A stretch of DNA of 64,000 nucleotides from Apodemus sylvaticus (GCF_947179515.1 NC_067473.1:126579759-126643758); one strand, 5' to 3'. Positions 1 through 12,816 are shown, counted from the stretch's first letter. The notes: a model not told the origin generated them from the letters alone. Translations and numbers: made by a program.

Positions 1-965
1 AGTGGATATAAAACACAGTGCATCTTTCTCTCTAGTCTGATGATCATCTTGATGTCTTTATTTCTGTTCACACGGTCTCAAGGACTCCATGTCCGTCTCA
101 TTATCCCCCTGAGGAGATATAGTCATCACCGTCCCTCCCAAGTACAGGATGACGTCTTGACACTGCTGCTCTCTGCTGCCACTAGCTGCCCTCAGCTAAT
201 ACAAGTGTTTTGGGATATATGAAGAGGTTTTAAGATGCCCTGGGTTTGACATATTGGCTTTACCACACACTTGCTGTATGGCTATGGGCAAGTTCTTTGC
301 TGCCCTTTTCTTGGCTGTGAAATAAATACTAGCACCACCTTGATGTGTGCTCACCCACAGAAGTGTAAGCTGGCACATAACCAAAGCTCAGCAAGTGCTG
401 ATCACTGCTGAGCCCTGTCAACACCCTCACCACTAGTGCTGCTGGATGACTCCAGATGAGCTGCCCCAGGACCCAGGAAAGGATAGGTACAGAAACAGAG
501 AGATTTCTTGACCTCCATGCTTTGGCCACTTCACATCCAGTGGGATACCTTGGTTCCCATGTTATTTTTTTCTAAGCAATCTTTTCAGTGACCACCAGCC
601 TGAAAGGCCTTATTCCTTCCTTCCACAACACATCTCTTGCCTTCAGGTTTCTGCTTGTTCACTGTACCCTAAAGCAAGGTCTTGGCCCAAAGTTATGTTT
701 TTCCCTCACTTTAGCCAGAGAATCATTAAATCATTAAAGGATCTTCTGGTTTCAAACTCCCTGATATAAGATTACTATGATGCATGGCTTTCTAACTAGC
801 TCGTGAATTCATTTTATCTTTCTAATTATACAGAGTTTACTATTGCTATTTGATGTTGTCATCTTGTATTTAGCACCATTCTGGGAACATAAAACAAGAT
901 CTAGATCATATCAGTGGACCCACTTAATCTTCTTAATTATCCCAAGAATTAATGACCTTTGCTAA
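1..965. other. Intronic stretch, nothing recognised
   Basis: Unique-looking sequence without long open frames, clear SINE heads or simple repeats. Short open frames here have no recognisable similarity. Confidence 0.5.
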
Positions 966-967
966 GT

Positions 968-1385
968 GAGATAGTTAATTTTATGTGGTAACTTGACTGA
1001 CAGAGGGATGCCCAGACATTTTCAGGGTGTGTGTGAGGGTTCTTCTGGACGAGACTGGCATCTGCACTAGCCAATGTAAAGCTGATTGCCCAAACAAATT
1101 TGGGTGGGGATCAGCCAACCCTATGAGGACAGAAAAACAAAAAGGTAGAGGTATGAATACTGACTGCTCACCCAGGATCCCAGATGCCATCCCTGTCACT
1201 TCAGATGTGGTGCAAGCCCTGCTGAGGCTCTGCCCGCAGCCCTCACACCACACCACCGGATGTCTAAGTCCCCATTTGACAGACGGTGAGGCTTCTTGGC
1301 CTTCATAATCATGTGTCCCAATACCTTATTCACAATCTTTTTTAATTGCCCATGGAATCTGTTTCTCCAGAGAACCCCAATTAAT
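968..1385 (+). repeat. MLT1-like LTR remnant (ERVL-MaLR)
   Basis: The order of blocks matches the mammalian MLT1 LTR: a GTAACTTGACTGACAGAGGG start, CCCAGACATTTTCAGGGTGT, TTCTGGACGAGACTGGCATC, then GCTGATTGCCC, the GTGGGGATCAGCCAA block, and an end reading CATAATCATGTG through TCTGTTTCTCCAGAGAACCC. It is an old, diverged, noncoding LTR with no internal coding region attached. Orientation is that of the LTR sense strand. The exact subfamily and ends are uncertain. Confidence 0.72.
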
Positions 1386-1531
1386 ATTAAAAATACAATA
1401 AATCCTTTTGGATATCACAACACCATTACCAACTTCAAATAAAAGAGGCAGTTTCTACATAAGATCTGCAGAATATTAACCGTCTTGAATACCCTGACCC
1501 CTGAATACATGCATACCATAAAGGAAAAGAA

Positions 1532-1805
1532 AGTAATTTAAGGAAGAAAGTTTATTTTGGCTCATATGGTAGAGTTCATCACGGCAGGGGAGTCATGCCA
1601 TCAAGAACATAAGGGAGTTGGAGACATAACAGACATACAGGCAGGAAGCAGAGAACAACGAATGCTTGTGTTCCGCTGGCTTTCTCTTTTGTATACAGTA
1701 CAGCTAACCAGTTAATCACCTCCCACAGTCAGGCCCAGAGGCATTTCTCAGACAATTCTCCATCTCATAAGTTGACAACGAGATCAACTATTTTAACCAC
1801 CATAA
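1532..1805 (-). repeat. Rodent LTR/MaLR-like interspersed repeat, antisense
   Basis: Begins with AAGTTTATTTTGGCTCATA and contains a TTCATCACGGCAGGG block, GGCAGGAAGCAGAGA and a later AAGTTGACAACGAGATCAAC end. This block order is common in rodent introns as the reverse complement of an element whose sense start reads like GTCAACTTGACA. I am confident it is a dispersed repeat and less sure of the family name. Confidence 0.5.
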
Positions 1806-2320
1806 GCTGCTCTAGACTTTAATGTATAGTCAGACAGGAATACTAGTGTGCCTTGATATGATATACAACATAACAATTTACCAATTGTGTTTCTTAAAGT
1901 ACAAAGGTACAACTTCTAAGAAGGATTCTATTTCTAACAGTAGCACAAATGCCAGGTATTTTCCTTCCGCAGGGGAAAGTGATGCTGAGAATGGCATCTG
2001 CTTAAATCCTCACACAGTCAGCTCAGCAGGAAAACAAGTTCTAATCTAGAAACAACGCCATCTGGGCTGATGAAAAGTACCTGGTACCATTGGACTCCAG
2101 ATCACTGGAGAGGAAGCTTCAGCTCACTGGGATAGTGAACCACACACCCTTAGGTGGAGACTTCACTGTGTGAGGCTGTATGTAGGACTACATGTAACAG
2201 ATGAACATGTACAGAGAAGCCCGCACGGAGCAAGTGAGCCACCAAACCCTACCGTGGAGACACTAATCTGTTTCCCACTTGGCCTGTACTCTCCTTGGGA
2301 GTCTAGTCTTTCTTAATAAG
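1806..2320. other. Intronic stretch, no clear feature
   Basis: No SINE or coding similarity recognised. The segment running into the pyrimidine tract (about 2230-2320) has a vaguely LTR-like look (TAATAAG followed by TCTGTTCTG), but I could not assign it. Confidence 0.4.
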
Positions 2321-2417
2321 TTCTGTTCTGCTCTGCTCTCTCCTCCCCCTTCCTCCCCCCCACTCCCCTCTTCCTCTGTCTCTGTCTTTCTCTCTGTCTC
2401 TGTCTCTCTCTCTCTTA
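2321..2417 (+). repeat. Pyrimidine-rich (CT)n/(TCTG)n tract
   Basis: Nearly pure C/T for about 95 bases on the plus strand, ending in CTCTGTCTCTGTCTCTCT-type units. It is a low-complexity microsatellite. Confidence 0.9.
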
Positions 2418-5400
2418 CCACTATTGACCTTTCTAATTCTTTACTCTGAAGTACAAGGACCTAGAACCTTGTGGGGTGCCCTCTTAAACCCAATACCATT
2501 AGACATTAACAAGGACAAAAGAGTAAAGGTTCTCAAGACTTAGTCTTTTTACAGTTTTAGAATTTAGAGGTATTATTGTCATGGGACACATGTATGTTCA
2601 AGCAGAGGTGGGTAGAGTCGGACTCTGTGGAGTCAGTTGTCTCTTTGCTCCTCCCTCTACATGGGTTCCTAAGATTGAATTCAGATCATTACAATGTACA
2701 GAGAACATTTTCACCTACCATGCTGTCTATCTGGACTTTAGTTTACTCTTTAAAAGAAAGGTGGAAAATTATGGATTTAAAGACCAGATATGGATGTTGG
2801 ATATATATGCACAAGCTACATACAAGGTATAGACACCCAAGCTAACATAGACACACAACACACATACACTTTTTTCTTCTTGAGGTAATAAAGCTAGGCA
2901 ATAAATAAAACAAAATCCTACAGTTCCCATTATCTCACTCCTTATGAACCTGGGCTGCACAGACCCATGGCCAGTAAGCCTCAGTGCCAGGATTCCAAAG
3001 CGTATTTGACAGCAAATACACATAACAAGGCAGGACATGCTGGCTGAAAAACTGCTCTGATTATTTCTCAAAATACTAATAACGTCTCAACAAAGAGCTA
3101 GCATTCCTCATTTCAAAACCTTTTGTTCAGATTGTGCGTAAGGACTCATCTGAAATTTGTGCCTGCTAAATCTCAGAAAAAGGATTTGCCAAGTTAAAAA
3201 AAAAAAAAAGGCCAAGATTGTGAAGAACACACTTAAGACACATTTTTTTCCAACCTCAAAACATTTCTATTATGAAAACCCAATTCCTTAACCACGAGAC
3301 AGCCTTTTCTGTTAATTAGAATAGGTGGCAAAAAACATCTTGACCATGTGTCCTCGGCTTACTTTAAATGCACAAAAATAATAAAATGACATTAAGTACA
3401 ACTCATGAATGCAGCTCTCTCTACCCAATGGCCATACTCCAAAACTGAACAAAGAGGATATGTCTTCTTTAATACAGCTCTGACTGTTAGCAATGGCTCC
3501 AGTTACCAACAGCAATCACGATGCACGCTCTACACTATTACTGTGGTTTTCATTTTACCCAAATTGACTTTTCCTTAAAAGTAGCCCACCAATTCTCATG
3601 TGATGCTGAATCTATTGTAAGACTGGATTTTAAAATAATTTCAAGGTTAGACCCTTCACAAGAGGGTTATCAAAGAAACAGGTCCCCAGCTCAAGACCTA
3701 CACTGCCTAATGTTCATAGACTTTTGACTTGAGAATGGCATTAAAATCAAGGAAGTCCCAAGAGCCCCAGGCTCAGGGGGATAGTAAGGTTGTCTTCAGA
3801 GGACCAATTGCTAGTTTTGATAGTCTCTATAGAAAAATGTGCCCCAAGATATTTAGGGAATGAAGACTGCCCACCTCCACGGAGCCTGCTTCCCTACTGA
3901 ATGACATTAGCTAAAGCTATTTTCTTGACCTAGATATATTTTATAAACCCCATCTTCTTGTTTATCTGTATATAATAAGTTCATCTCCTTTTTCAACTAT
4001 ATTAAATCCTGTCCAACTCTATATAGTAAACACTCTTGAGACTCCAGGGTATTAGAGTTTCTCCAGAAAGCCCAGTCTACCTGACCCCAACATCTCCATG
4101 ATTCCATGTCTGTCATTATCACCACAGACAGGTCCATCCCTCATACTACACTGGACATGGTAAGAATGCACAAACAAAGAGTATACAACAATCTCTCAGC
4201 TTCTAAATTACCAGGAGTAAGTCAGAAAAGCTATCCAGATGGATGGTCCTTTGCTAGAAATCACAACTATAGTTTTAAAGAAACAGGAGAGACCTAGGTA
4301 GAGCTCAGGATGGCAGGGTGCTCAGGGGCTAGAGTTGGACATCCAGTGCAAAAGATCTAAATATGATAAGAAGAACAGGGCTGTTTACCATTTGCTGACT
4401 TGAATGACACAGAGAGAGGAGTGAAGTCTCCCGAGGTTCTTTGTATCTTAGGATCATCTTAAGGGGTTACATTCCACCTGAAGTCTATCCATCCATCGCT
4501 GTACTCTGAGGTCAGATATACTTCTAGCCATTTCCTCTAGTGGAAGTTCAAAGAAGTGCTGCTATAAAATCACACATTAAAACATCTCCTCACCATATTA
4601 AAACTCAAGTTATCTTCTAGAGAAACCACTTCACATGGCTTCCCTAAACCTGCTCAGTGCTATTTAGCTGTTAAAGTTTCTGTTCTTATTCCAGCTACCA
4701 GTGGTAATAGGTGATTGAAAGGAAGACATTCTGGTAAGAATTCAGGCAGGAGAAACAAAGCCCAAGGGATTGAAATGACTGGGATGGGAGGCTTTGGACC
4801 AGGAGAAGAAAACAGGAGGGGCCCATGATGAAGGGACAGTGGCCTCTACTTAAGAGTTGCTGTGTGAGGGAGGAAGGCTACTTCTTTCTGAAGAGAACTA
4901 AGGCCTGCAGCGTGAGTGTGGGGTAGAGCTGCCTCCTGCATTAATGAAGCAAACCCTCAAACAGCCAGAAGCCTAGCACTTACTGGGGGAGCAGAAAATC
5001 CCAGGGAACCTCTTTGCATAGAGATACCTTGTTAGTTCAGTCCTCTGAGAATATAGCACTGGGACACTTTGCTAGTGTCTACATGTTGGCGTAATAACTG
5101 GCTTAATTAAGTGTAAAGGCTTTTTGTATCTTTCAGCATTATTAAAAATAACCCACCAGGGCAAAAATCCAAGATGCCAGAACACACACTAGATACTGAC
5201 AAAGTTCTTAGAAAGAAAAAAGCTGGGGAGCACAGATCCTGTAGGCCCATGCCACTCAAGCGCGAATAACTGCTGCATGTGCAAACCGGGCAAAGGAAAT
5301 ACTTAGTAAAAATCTCTTTGAGCAAGCATCTACACAGGAATCTGTGAAAGAGAATGATCACCACTGTCTTACAGAATCAACAGAGGGTAAGCTTGCAATA
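2418..5400. other. Intronic stretch, mostly unassigned
   Basis: Nearly 3 kb with no coding exon or clear SINE. It includes a 13-A run at 3197-3209. Several open frames of 60-100 codons occur, but none resembles a known protein. Confidence 0.5.
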
Positions 5401-5402
5401 AA

Positions 5403-5510
5403 CATCTGGGTGTGATGGTCCACATCTGCCCTCAGCTCTCAGGAACCTGAGGGTAGACAGCAAGACTGTCAGATATGCACTGCACATAGGGCTGCCAATA
5501 AAAATGAGTT
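5403..5510 (+). repeat. Diverged B1-like SINE fragment
   Basis: CATCTGGGTGTGATGGTCCA followed by CTCAGGAACCTGAGGG recalls the B1 start (GGGCGTGGTGG...CACTCGGGAGGCAGAGG). It is heavily diverged and lacks a clear A-tail. Confidence 0.4.
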
Positions 5511-5767
5511 AAAACTATCTTTCCACACCTGGGGTAGGAGAGGGGGAATGATGTATTTTACATTGGCTGGGATAGTAGTCAAATCTAAGCTTGAAGGAAA
5601 GGCTTAACAGAACTGGTTCCTTTTATATCTATGAAATTTTACATACATACATGTATAAGTAAAGAGAATTCACTTCTCCATCCAGGAGGAGCTCACGTGT
5701 CATGTCGGCTGTGCCTGTGCACTCTTCCTAACAGTTGCTGAGTGAGACCTTCACCAGCAGTGAACAA

Positions 5768-5888
5768 GAGTTCACCAGCCAGGTACTATGATCCCAATAC
5801 ACAGAGGATAAGAGAGGAGGATCACAAGTTCAAGGCCAGGCTGGGTCACACAGCAGAAACTCTATCAAAACAAAACACGAACAAAAAT
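5768..5888 (+). repeat. B1-like SINE fragment
   Basis: GAGGATCACAAGTTCAAGGC, CAGGCTGGGTCACACAGCAG and a tail of CAAAACAAAACACG match the second half and A-rich tail of B1/B4 SINEs. The head is degraded. Confidence 0.65.
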
Positions 5889-6620
5889 CTGTAAATAATT
5901 TATCTGTACTTCTCACTGAAGCAGGAAAGACTACAACAGTTTTCCTCTTGCTTGTCTGGAGTACCACCTCTCAGCACTGGGTGGAGGAGCTATAGCTCAC
6001 TGAAGGTCTAGCACCACTGCCCTGATGTTGGGGAGACCCCCATATACTTCTGGGTGCTGAACCCCATCTTGTAATGGTCATGGAGATGTGGAGCAAGTGA
6101 TTCCCGGATCTTTAAATTATTTTCCTTTTTAGCAAAACACTTAAAAGGCAATAAACCAGGACTTCTGCTTCACACCCAAGCTGTTTCAGCATGGCATAGA
6201 AAAACATGTATTATAACATGAGTGGTTACTAATGGTGGTAATGGTCATATCCACCACAGGAGATAATGGGCTTTTTATTACTAAAGCAAGTTGTGGCCTT
6301 TATTTATATACGTGAGGCTAAGAGAAAGTGAAAATACAAAATGATTGCACAGCTCACACTGCAGCACCTCTGAGGGCCTGCTGGGGAGAATGTGTGTGCA
6401 TTCTCTTACAGATAAAAGAGTGTGTTATTTTAGCCCTACTTTTTGTTCTCACCTACCTGGTGGGGCTGTGGCAGCCATGATGGAGATGCCAGGAAACACT
6501 CTCTTATGGCGTGACTTGGTTTTTAATAAAAAGGAAAAACTGGATTCTGAAAGTAGTAGTTTTTGAAATAATGCGTACTGACAAGAAGATATTAAAAGCT
6601 CTTCTCGATGAGAACTCCGT
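5889..6620. other. Intronic stretch, nothing recognised
   Basis: No confident repeat family or coding similarity was seen in this stretch. Confidence 0.45.
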
Positions 6621-6624
6621 GTTT

Positions 6625-6797
6625 GTATGAATGTTCTTCCTGTGGGTGTGTACGAGCACATGTGTGCAGTGCCTGCTGAGGCCAGAAGAGCGAACCACTG
6701 GGGCTGCAGCTTGAGCCTTGTGAGTGTTAGGCAAGGGAGCTGAATATTCTGCAAGAGCAGCAAGCATTCTTAACCACTGAGCTTTTTCCAAGCCTCA
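6625..6797 (-). repeat. B2/B3-family SINE
   Basis: On the plus strand the end reads GCAAGAGCAGCAAGCATTCT then TAACCACTGAGC, the reverse complement of the tRNA-derived B2 head. GAGGCCAGAAGAGCG lies upstream. It is moderately diverged and its 3' tail is indistinct. Confidence 0.82.
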
Positions 6798-7257
6798 AAT
6801 TTTTCACTTAAAATAACCTCATTTGGGGACAGACACATACATAGTCCAGTGGAATTTGTAATACCATTTAATACAGTACAGTGTCGTTTCCAGCTGAGTT
6901 TTAGACCATCAAGCCAGGCTCTCATTGCTTCTGTAACACACATGTATGAAACCCGTGTTTCCTAAATGTGGTCCCGTCCTTGTATACATCTGCTTTTTAC
7001 CAAATGTGCTCCTTGAAATTGAGCAAAGACAGCACAAAGGTTTATATTTTGAAGCCACATATTTGTCACTTGGGAAAATACCTCATCTGACCTTATCCAT
7101 TCAAAGTAAAAAGATAAAGAATGAAGCATGGTTTTGAGCACTACAAAGACATATAATGAGCTGAAGTCTCAGCAAAGTGCTTTACACGATTCTATAAACA
7201 AAGAGCTCCAAAGATTGATCTGTTTCCTAACTGTAACACTTCTGCATGTGAAAAAGG

Positions 7258-7258
<1 letters not shown>
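6798..7258. other. Intronic stretch, nothing recognised
   Basis: Unassigned sequence between a B2/B3 SINE and an (AC)n array. No coding similarity. Confidence 0.45.

Positions 7259-7300
<42 letters not shown>
7259..7300 (+). repeat. (AC)n microsatellite
   Basis: About 21 uninterrupted AC units. Dinucleotide open frames across it (poly Thr-His or Val-Cys) are artefacts. Confidence 0.98.
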
Positions 7301-7304
<4 letters not shown>

Positions 7305-8384
7305 ACCTTGCTTTACTCCCATTGCTGAGAGGAAAAGCATGTGATCTCAAAAAACTAAAAGCAATGCAAATGCTCCTGCTCACCAACGTTTTAGTGGACA
7401 CCCAGGTCACAGTGCCCCAGAGTGGACTACGAGGGAGACTCACAAGGGAGGACATGTAGAGCAGCTCACATGTGAATGGACTGAACAGCAAGTTCACAGA
7501 AAAGTCACAGCCATTCATGAAAATCCCATCAGTAGACAAGCTCACAGTGCAAAATCTTCACTAACTAGAACATTCATCCTTCAAAATAACCATCGGTGAG
7601 GGTTAGTTAGTAAAGCTGTTGCCTCCTAATGGGTCCTCATTAAATTGTCCTCAGTGATATTAGTGTGGATTTATATGGTATTTTTCATCTGCAAGAGGTG
7701 CATGAAAACTAACCACTGATTCTGATGAAATATGTCAGTTTTCTAAATGTTTAAGTGATATACATTTTAAATAAGAGCCAGAATAACAATCTTATATTTC
7801 TTTTGTATTTAATTATAAATGTACAATATTTTTCTCAATGTTTCTCAATGCTATGTAAATTGAAATACATGAGTATGAATATTTTATCCATTCTGTTTCC
7901 TGTTAAACAGTTTTCCATTGAGAGATATGATACTCTCCCCAACTGAGAAGGGACAGACTGAACTAGAGCACACTGCACACTATAATGCCAATGTGCAAAG
8001 ATATGGCTGCCATCATGTGGTCTCGCATAATCCCTCTTAGAGTATTTTTGAGGACAGAGAGATGCTTTAAACAAGCACATAAACATATAAACAATAACAA
8101 AAAACTTGCCATGTTAGAAGAAAGCAGACAATAGCCCAGACAATAGAAGTGTCAGTCTTTATGAAATATTTCCTTTCCACATGTCACAAGGCACAGTCAA
8201 CAAGCAATGGCAGGAGTTTCACAAGAATGGGAACATCAGCCTATGGTTTCAGCCATAAAGAGCCATCTGAGACAGCTGGTTATAAATACTATCCCTTTCC
8301 AAGTACTATGTACTTCAGAAATGTTGGTATTATTTTCTTATGACACGATCTCATTTGCCAGACTAAAGGAATGATAATTTTAAA
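7301..8384. other. Intronic stretch, nothing recognised
   Basis: AT-rich in the middle (7740-7900), with a 10-bp direct repeat TTTCTCAATG near 7830-7850. No gene or SINE seen. Confidence 0.45.
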
Positions 8385-8600
8385 AATTAGTTTTATTTTA
8401 TGTATTGTGTTCTGTCTGCATGCATATATAACTGCACCGCATGTGTGCTTAACTCATGAAGAGCCAGAGGAAGGCATGAGACAGCATGAAACTGGAGTTA
8501 AGAACGAGCCACCATGAGTTCTGAGGAAGTAAACCCAGCTCTTGCAAGAGCACCAGTACTTTTAACTTCCAAACGATCTTTCTAGCCACTGAATGATACT
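8385..8600 (-). repeat. B3-type SINE (B2 superfamily), diverged
   Basis: Reverse-complement order: an A/T tail (TTTTATTTTATGTATTGTGT), CTGCATGCATATATAACTGC, GAGCCAGAGGAAGGCATGAG, GAACGAGCCACCATGAGTTC, then CTCTTGCAAGAGCACCAGTA before the decayed head. This is the B3 layout. Divergence suggests an old copy. Confidence 0.8.
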
Positions 8601-9060
8601 TTTTTAAGAGATCTGAAAAAACAGCCCTCCTTGAATGAACTGTAGTTTGTGGTACAATTGCTGAACACTGATGAACATCACAGTAATATCAGATTTATTT
8701 ACAAGTTTTTACTTCTACAGAATCAATTTTCATGATTATGTCATATTTCCACAACTTGAAAGATGTTCTTATGTATGGCATTGTATAAAATACAAACTCA
8801 GTGGGGAGAGAAAGGTCATGCAGCTGGAAATTTGGATGAATGTGTAAATCTTAAGAATGGGACTATCACAATGAAAGATCACAACAATCATCAAAACTGA
8901 ATACCCATATTATTAAGGCCTCTCACATCTCTGTGAAATACCCATTTCACATAAGAAAGTGAGGTTAATATAGTGATGGGCTTGAGGGTTTGCTCATAGA
9001 CTCTTTGATACTGCCTTCAAGATATGGAACTTACTTTTCTGTATCTTACAAAGCAGGCCG
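8601..9060. other. Intronic stretch, nothing recognised
   Basis: AT-rich sequence without repeat or coding similarity that I can support. Confidence 0.45.
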
Positions 9061-9064
9061 AGGC

Positions 9065-9205
9065 CCAGGCATAGAGATCTACATTGATCTGTAAAGGGTA
9101 GCACTAGGAGGCAGAGGCCGGAGGATCAGGAGTTAAGAGTCAATATTGGCTTCGTAATGAGCTTGAGGCTGTCCGGGGCTACATCAGATTATTTATCAAA
9201 AACAA
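9065..9205 (+). repeat. B1/B4-like SINE, diverged
   Basis: AGCACTAGGAGGCAGAGGCC, GGAGGATCAGGAGTTAAGAG and GGGGCTACATCAGA, with an A-rich tail AAAAACAAGAAG, follow the B1/B4 body. Confidence 0.65.
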
Positions 9206-10018
9206 GAAGACCCTCCCACGATCATAATGCATGATCACTTCTGTTCCTGACTTACAGAACTACAGGAGTTTGTAAGTGGAGGTTTCCAGGAACAAAGCAA
9301 CACTTTTTAAAAAAATTCTGCAAGGTAGAATAACTAAGAATTAAACCTTCCTGAATATGGAGAGCTTCAATCTAGAGCTAAAATCATCTTGGGTTATTGT
9401 TGGCATTCATTGTCCACCTATGCTTTTGATCTAATTTTCCTTCGAAGATGAGGTAAATGAAAAAGTTGAGATATGTTGACATGCTAGACTTCTGATTACC
9501 CCAGTCCCAAAACCAAGAATGTCATTAAATGAGATCTCAAACCTAAAGCCAAGATTTCACTACTTTGCTGTGATTTGTCTATCTCATGGCAAATGTCACA
9601 AGTTCTGCTTTTTGGCCTGTGACTATAAACCACCCCTGAGTGGTGACGCTCAGGGTGGAACACAGTCACTCAGGGCACCCTGAATTCATGATCTTGTGCT
9701 ATAGCCATTATATTTGGGTCAAAATAAACTACCTCTTACTGTCTTTTAGGAAAGAATTATGTTTTATATTGATGCTTTGGGCACTCAATGTGGGGACCCA
9801 AGAAGGCTCTGCCTTCACCAGGGGAATGTTTCTGACCCACAGAAACTATACCTGACAACAATGTGTGAGGTTGCCAAATTTTAAGGTATTGTTAAAAAGT
9901 AAGAGTTAGCCAAGGCATGGAGCTACCTAAGCACAGCTACACAGCTAGATGCAGGAGACTGTAAGACCTCAACCACTTCAGAATGCTTACTTCTAGGAAA
10001 GACAGACGGGGTGGGTAT
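9206..10018. other. Intronic stretch with a possible B1 scrap
   Basis: Mostly unassigned. About 9900-9990 (AGCCAAGGCATGGAGC...GCAGGAGACTG) could be a very decayed B1, but the match is too weak to call. Confidence 0.4.
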
Positions 10019-10030
10019 GAAAAACACCAA
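10019..10030 (+). repeat. Left target-site duplication of the L1 insertion
   Basis: The 12-mer GAAAAACACCAA sits directly before the inverted L1 segment and recurs exactly after the L1 A-tail at 13256-13267. Length and position fit L1 target-primed reverse transcription. The bases just before it and the A-run make the bottom strand read TTTTC/AT at the nick, a variant of the L1 endonuclease preference. Confidence 0.82.
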
Positions 10031-10535
10031 GATCTGATAGAATTCTGCACTGAAGCCATCTGGTCCTGGGCTTTTTGTGGTTGGAAGGCTTTCTATGACC
10101 CCTTCTATTTCTTTGGGGGTTATTGGACTGTTTAGATGATCTATTTGGTCCTGATTTAATTTTGGTATTTGGTATCTGTCAAGGAAATTGTCTATTTCCT
10201 CCAGATTCTCCAGTTGTGTTGAGTATAGGCTTTTGTAGTAGGCTCTGATGATTTTTTAAATTTCCTCAATTTCTGTTGTTATATCTCCCTTTTCATTTCT
10301 AATCTTGTTAATTTGAATACTTTCTTTCTGCTCTTTGGTCAGTCTGGCTAAGGGTCTATCTATCTTGTTGATTTTCTCAAAAAAACAGCTTCTGGATTCA
10401 TTGATTCTTTGTATGGTGCTCTTTGTTTCCACTTAACTGATTTCAGCCCTGAGTTTGATGATTTCCTGTCTTCTACTCCTCCTGGGTGAATTGGCTTCTT
10501 TTTGTTTCAGGGCTTTCAGGTGTGTCCTTAAGCTG
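10031..10535 (-). pseudogene. Inverted 5' part of the L1 ORF2 fragment
   Basis: Read on the minus strand this is L1 ORF2 sequence between the endonuclease and reverse transcriptase domains: LKALKQKEANSPRRSRRQEI, EINQ, FFEKINKID, then SPGPDGFSAEFYQ at the far end. It is interrupted by frameshifts and stops. Orientation opposite to the rest of the L1, plus map continuity with it, marks it as the inverted arm of twin priming rather than a separate L1. The junction with the forward arm is near 10533-10538. Confidence 0.9.
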
Positions 10536-11614
10536 CTAACACCAATACTCTTCAAACTATTCCACAAAATAGAAACAGAAGGAACACTACCCAATTCCGT
10601 CTATGAAGCCACAATTACGCTGATACCAAAACCACACAAAGATCCAACAAAGAAAGAGAACTTCAGATCAATTTCCCTTATGAACATCGATGCAAAAATA
10701 CTCAATAAAATTCTTGCCAACCGAATCCAAGAACACATGAAAACGATCATCCACCATGATCAAGTAGGCTTTATCTCAGGGATGCAGGGTTGGTTCAATA
10801 TATGGAAATACATCAATGTAACCCACTACATAAACAAACTAAAAGAAAAAACCACATGGTCATTTCATTGGATGCTGAAAAAGCATTTGACAAAATTCAG
10901 CATCCTTTCATGCTTAAAGTCTTGGAGAGAACAGGAATTCAAGGCCCATACCTAAACATAGTAAAAGCAATATACAGCAAACCGGTAGCCAGCATCAAAC
11001 TAAATGGAGAGAAACTTGAAGCAATCCCACTGAAATCAGGGACCAGACAAGGCTGCCCCCTTTCTCCTTATCTTTTCAATATTGTACTTGAGGTACTAGC
11101 TCGGGCAATTCAACAACATAAGGAGGTCAAAGGGATACAAATTGGAAAGGAAGAAGTCAAACTATCATTATTTGCAGATGACATGATAGTCTACCTAAGT
11201 GACCCAAAAAACTCCACTAGAGAACTCCTACAACTGATAAACAACTTCAGCAAAGTGGCAGGTTATAAAATCAACTCAAGCAAATCAGTAGCCTTACTAT
11301 ACTCAAAGGATAAGCAGGCTGAGAAAGAAATTAGACAAATGACACCCTTCACAATAGCCACAAACAGTATAAAGTACCTTGGGGTGACTCTTACCAAAGC
11401 TGTGAAAGATCTGTATGACAATAACTTCAAGTCGCTGAAGAAGGAAATAGAGGAAGACCTCAAAAAATGGAAAAACCTCCCATGCTCATGGATCGGCAGG
11501 ATTAATATAGTTAAAATGGCCATTTTGCCAAAAGCAATATACAGATTCAACGCAATACCCATCAAAATACCAACTCAATTCTTCATAGAGTTAGAAAGAG
11601 CAATTCTCAAATTC

Positions 11615-11686
11615 ATCTGGAATAACAAAAACCCCAGGATAGCTATTCTCATCTGGAATAACAAAAAACCCAGGATAGCTATTCTC
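11615..11686 (+). repeat. 36-bp tandem duplication inside L1 ORF2
   Basis: Two adjacent 36-nt units (11615-11650 and 11651-11686) differ at one base. Each encodes a version of IWNNK(N/K)PRIAIL. A further partial CTATTCTCAA follows. The normal L1 protein has this motif once. The duplication keeps frame. Confidence 0.93.
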
Positions 11687-12783
11687 AAAACTATTCTCAA
11701 CAACAAAAGAAATTCTGGGGGAATCAGTATCCCTGACCTCAAACAATAATACCGAGCAATAGTGTTAAAAACTGCATGGTATTAGTACAGTGACAGGCAG
11801 GCAGATCAATGGAACAGGATTGAAGATCCAGAAAGGAACCCACACACCTATGGCCACTTGATCCTCGACAAAGGGGCTGAAAACATCCAATGGAAAAAAG
11901 ATAGCCTTTTCAACAAATGGTGCTGGTTCAACTGGAGGTCAGCATGCAGAAGAATGCGAATTGATCTATCCTTGTCTCCTTGTACTAAGCTCAACTCCAA
12001 ATGGATCAAGGACCTCCATATAAAGCCAGACACTCTGAAGCTAATAGAAAAGAAACTGGGGAAGACCCTTGAGGACATCGGTACAGGGGGAAAGTTCCTG
12101 AACAGAACACCAATAGCTTATGCTCTAAGATCAAGAATTGACAAATGGGACCTCATAAAATTACAAAGTTTTTGTAAAGCAAAGGACACCATCAAAAGGA
12201 CAAATCGGCAACCAACAAATTGGGAAAAGATCTTCACCAACCCTACATCAGATAGAGGGCTAATATCCAATATATACAAAGAACTCAAGAAGTTAGACCC
12301 CAGAAAACCAAATAACCCTATTAAAAAATGGAGTACAGAGTTAAACAAAGAATTCTCACCTGAAGAACTTCGGATGGCGGAGAAGCATCTTAAAAAATGC
12401 TCAACTTCATTAGTCATTAGGGAAATGAAAATCAAAACAACCCTGAGATTTCATCTTTCACCAGTTAGAATGGCTAAGATTAAAAACTCAGGAGACAGCA
12501 GATGTTGGCGAGGATGTGGAGAAAGAGGAACACTCCTCCACTGCTGGTGGGGTTGCAAATTAGTACAACCACTCTGGAAATCAGTCTGGTAGTCCCTCAG
12601 GAAACAGGGCATGTCACTTCTGAAAGATCCTGCTATACCACTCCTGGGCATATACCCAGAGGATTCCCCAACATGTAATAAGGACATATGCTCCACTATG
12701 TTCATAGCAGCCCTATTTATAATAGCCAGAAGCTGGAAAGAACCCAGGTATCCCTCAACAGAAGAATGGATGCAAAAAATGTG

Positions 12784-12816
<33 letters not shown>

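Noticed and set aside
7192..7545. Minus-strand open frame with a Val-Cys repeat
   Set aside because: The reading frame is opened by an (AC)n microsatellite. Similar Thr-His, Val-Cys and Tyr-Ile runs at 12.7, 14.9, 17.9, 18.2, 36.1 and 39.3 kb are the same artefact.
10455..10955. Apparent open frame spanning the L1 inversion junction
   Set aside because: Its N-terminal part is antisense L1 sequence fused by chance to the forward ORF2 at about 10536. It is not a new fusion gene.
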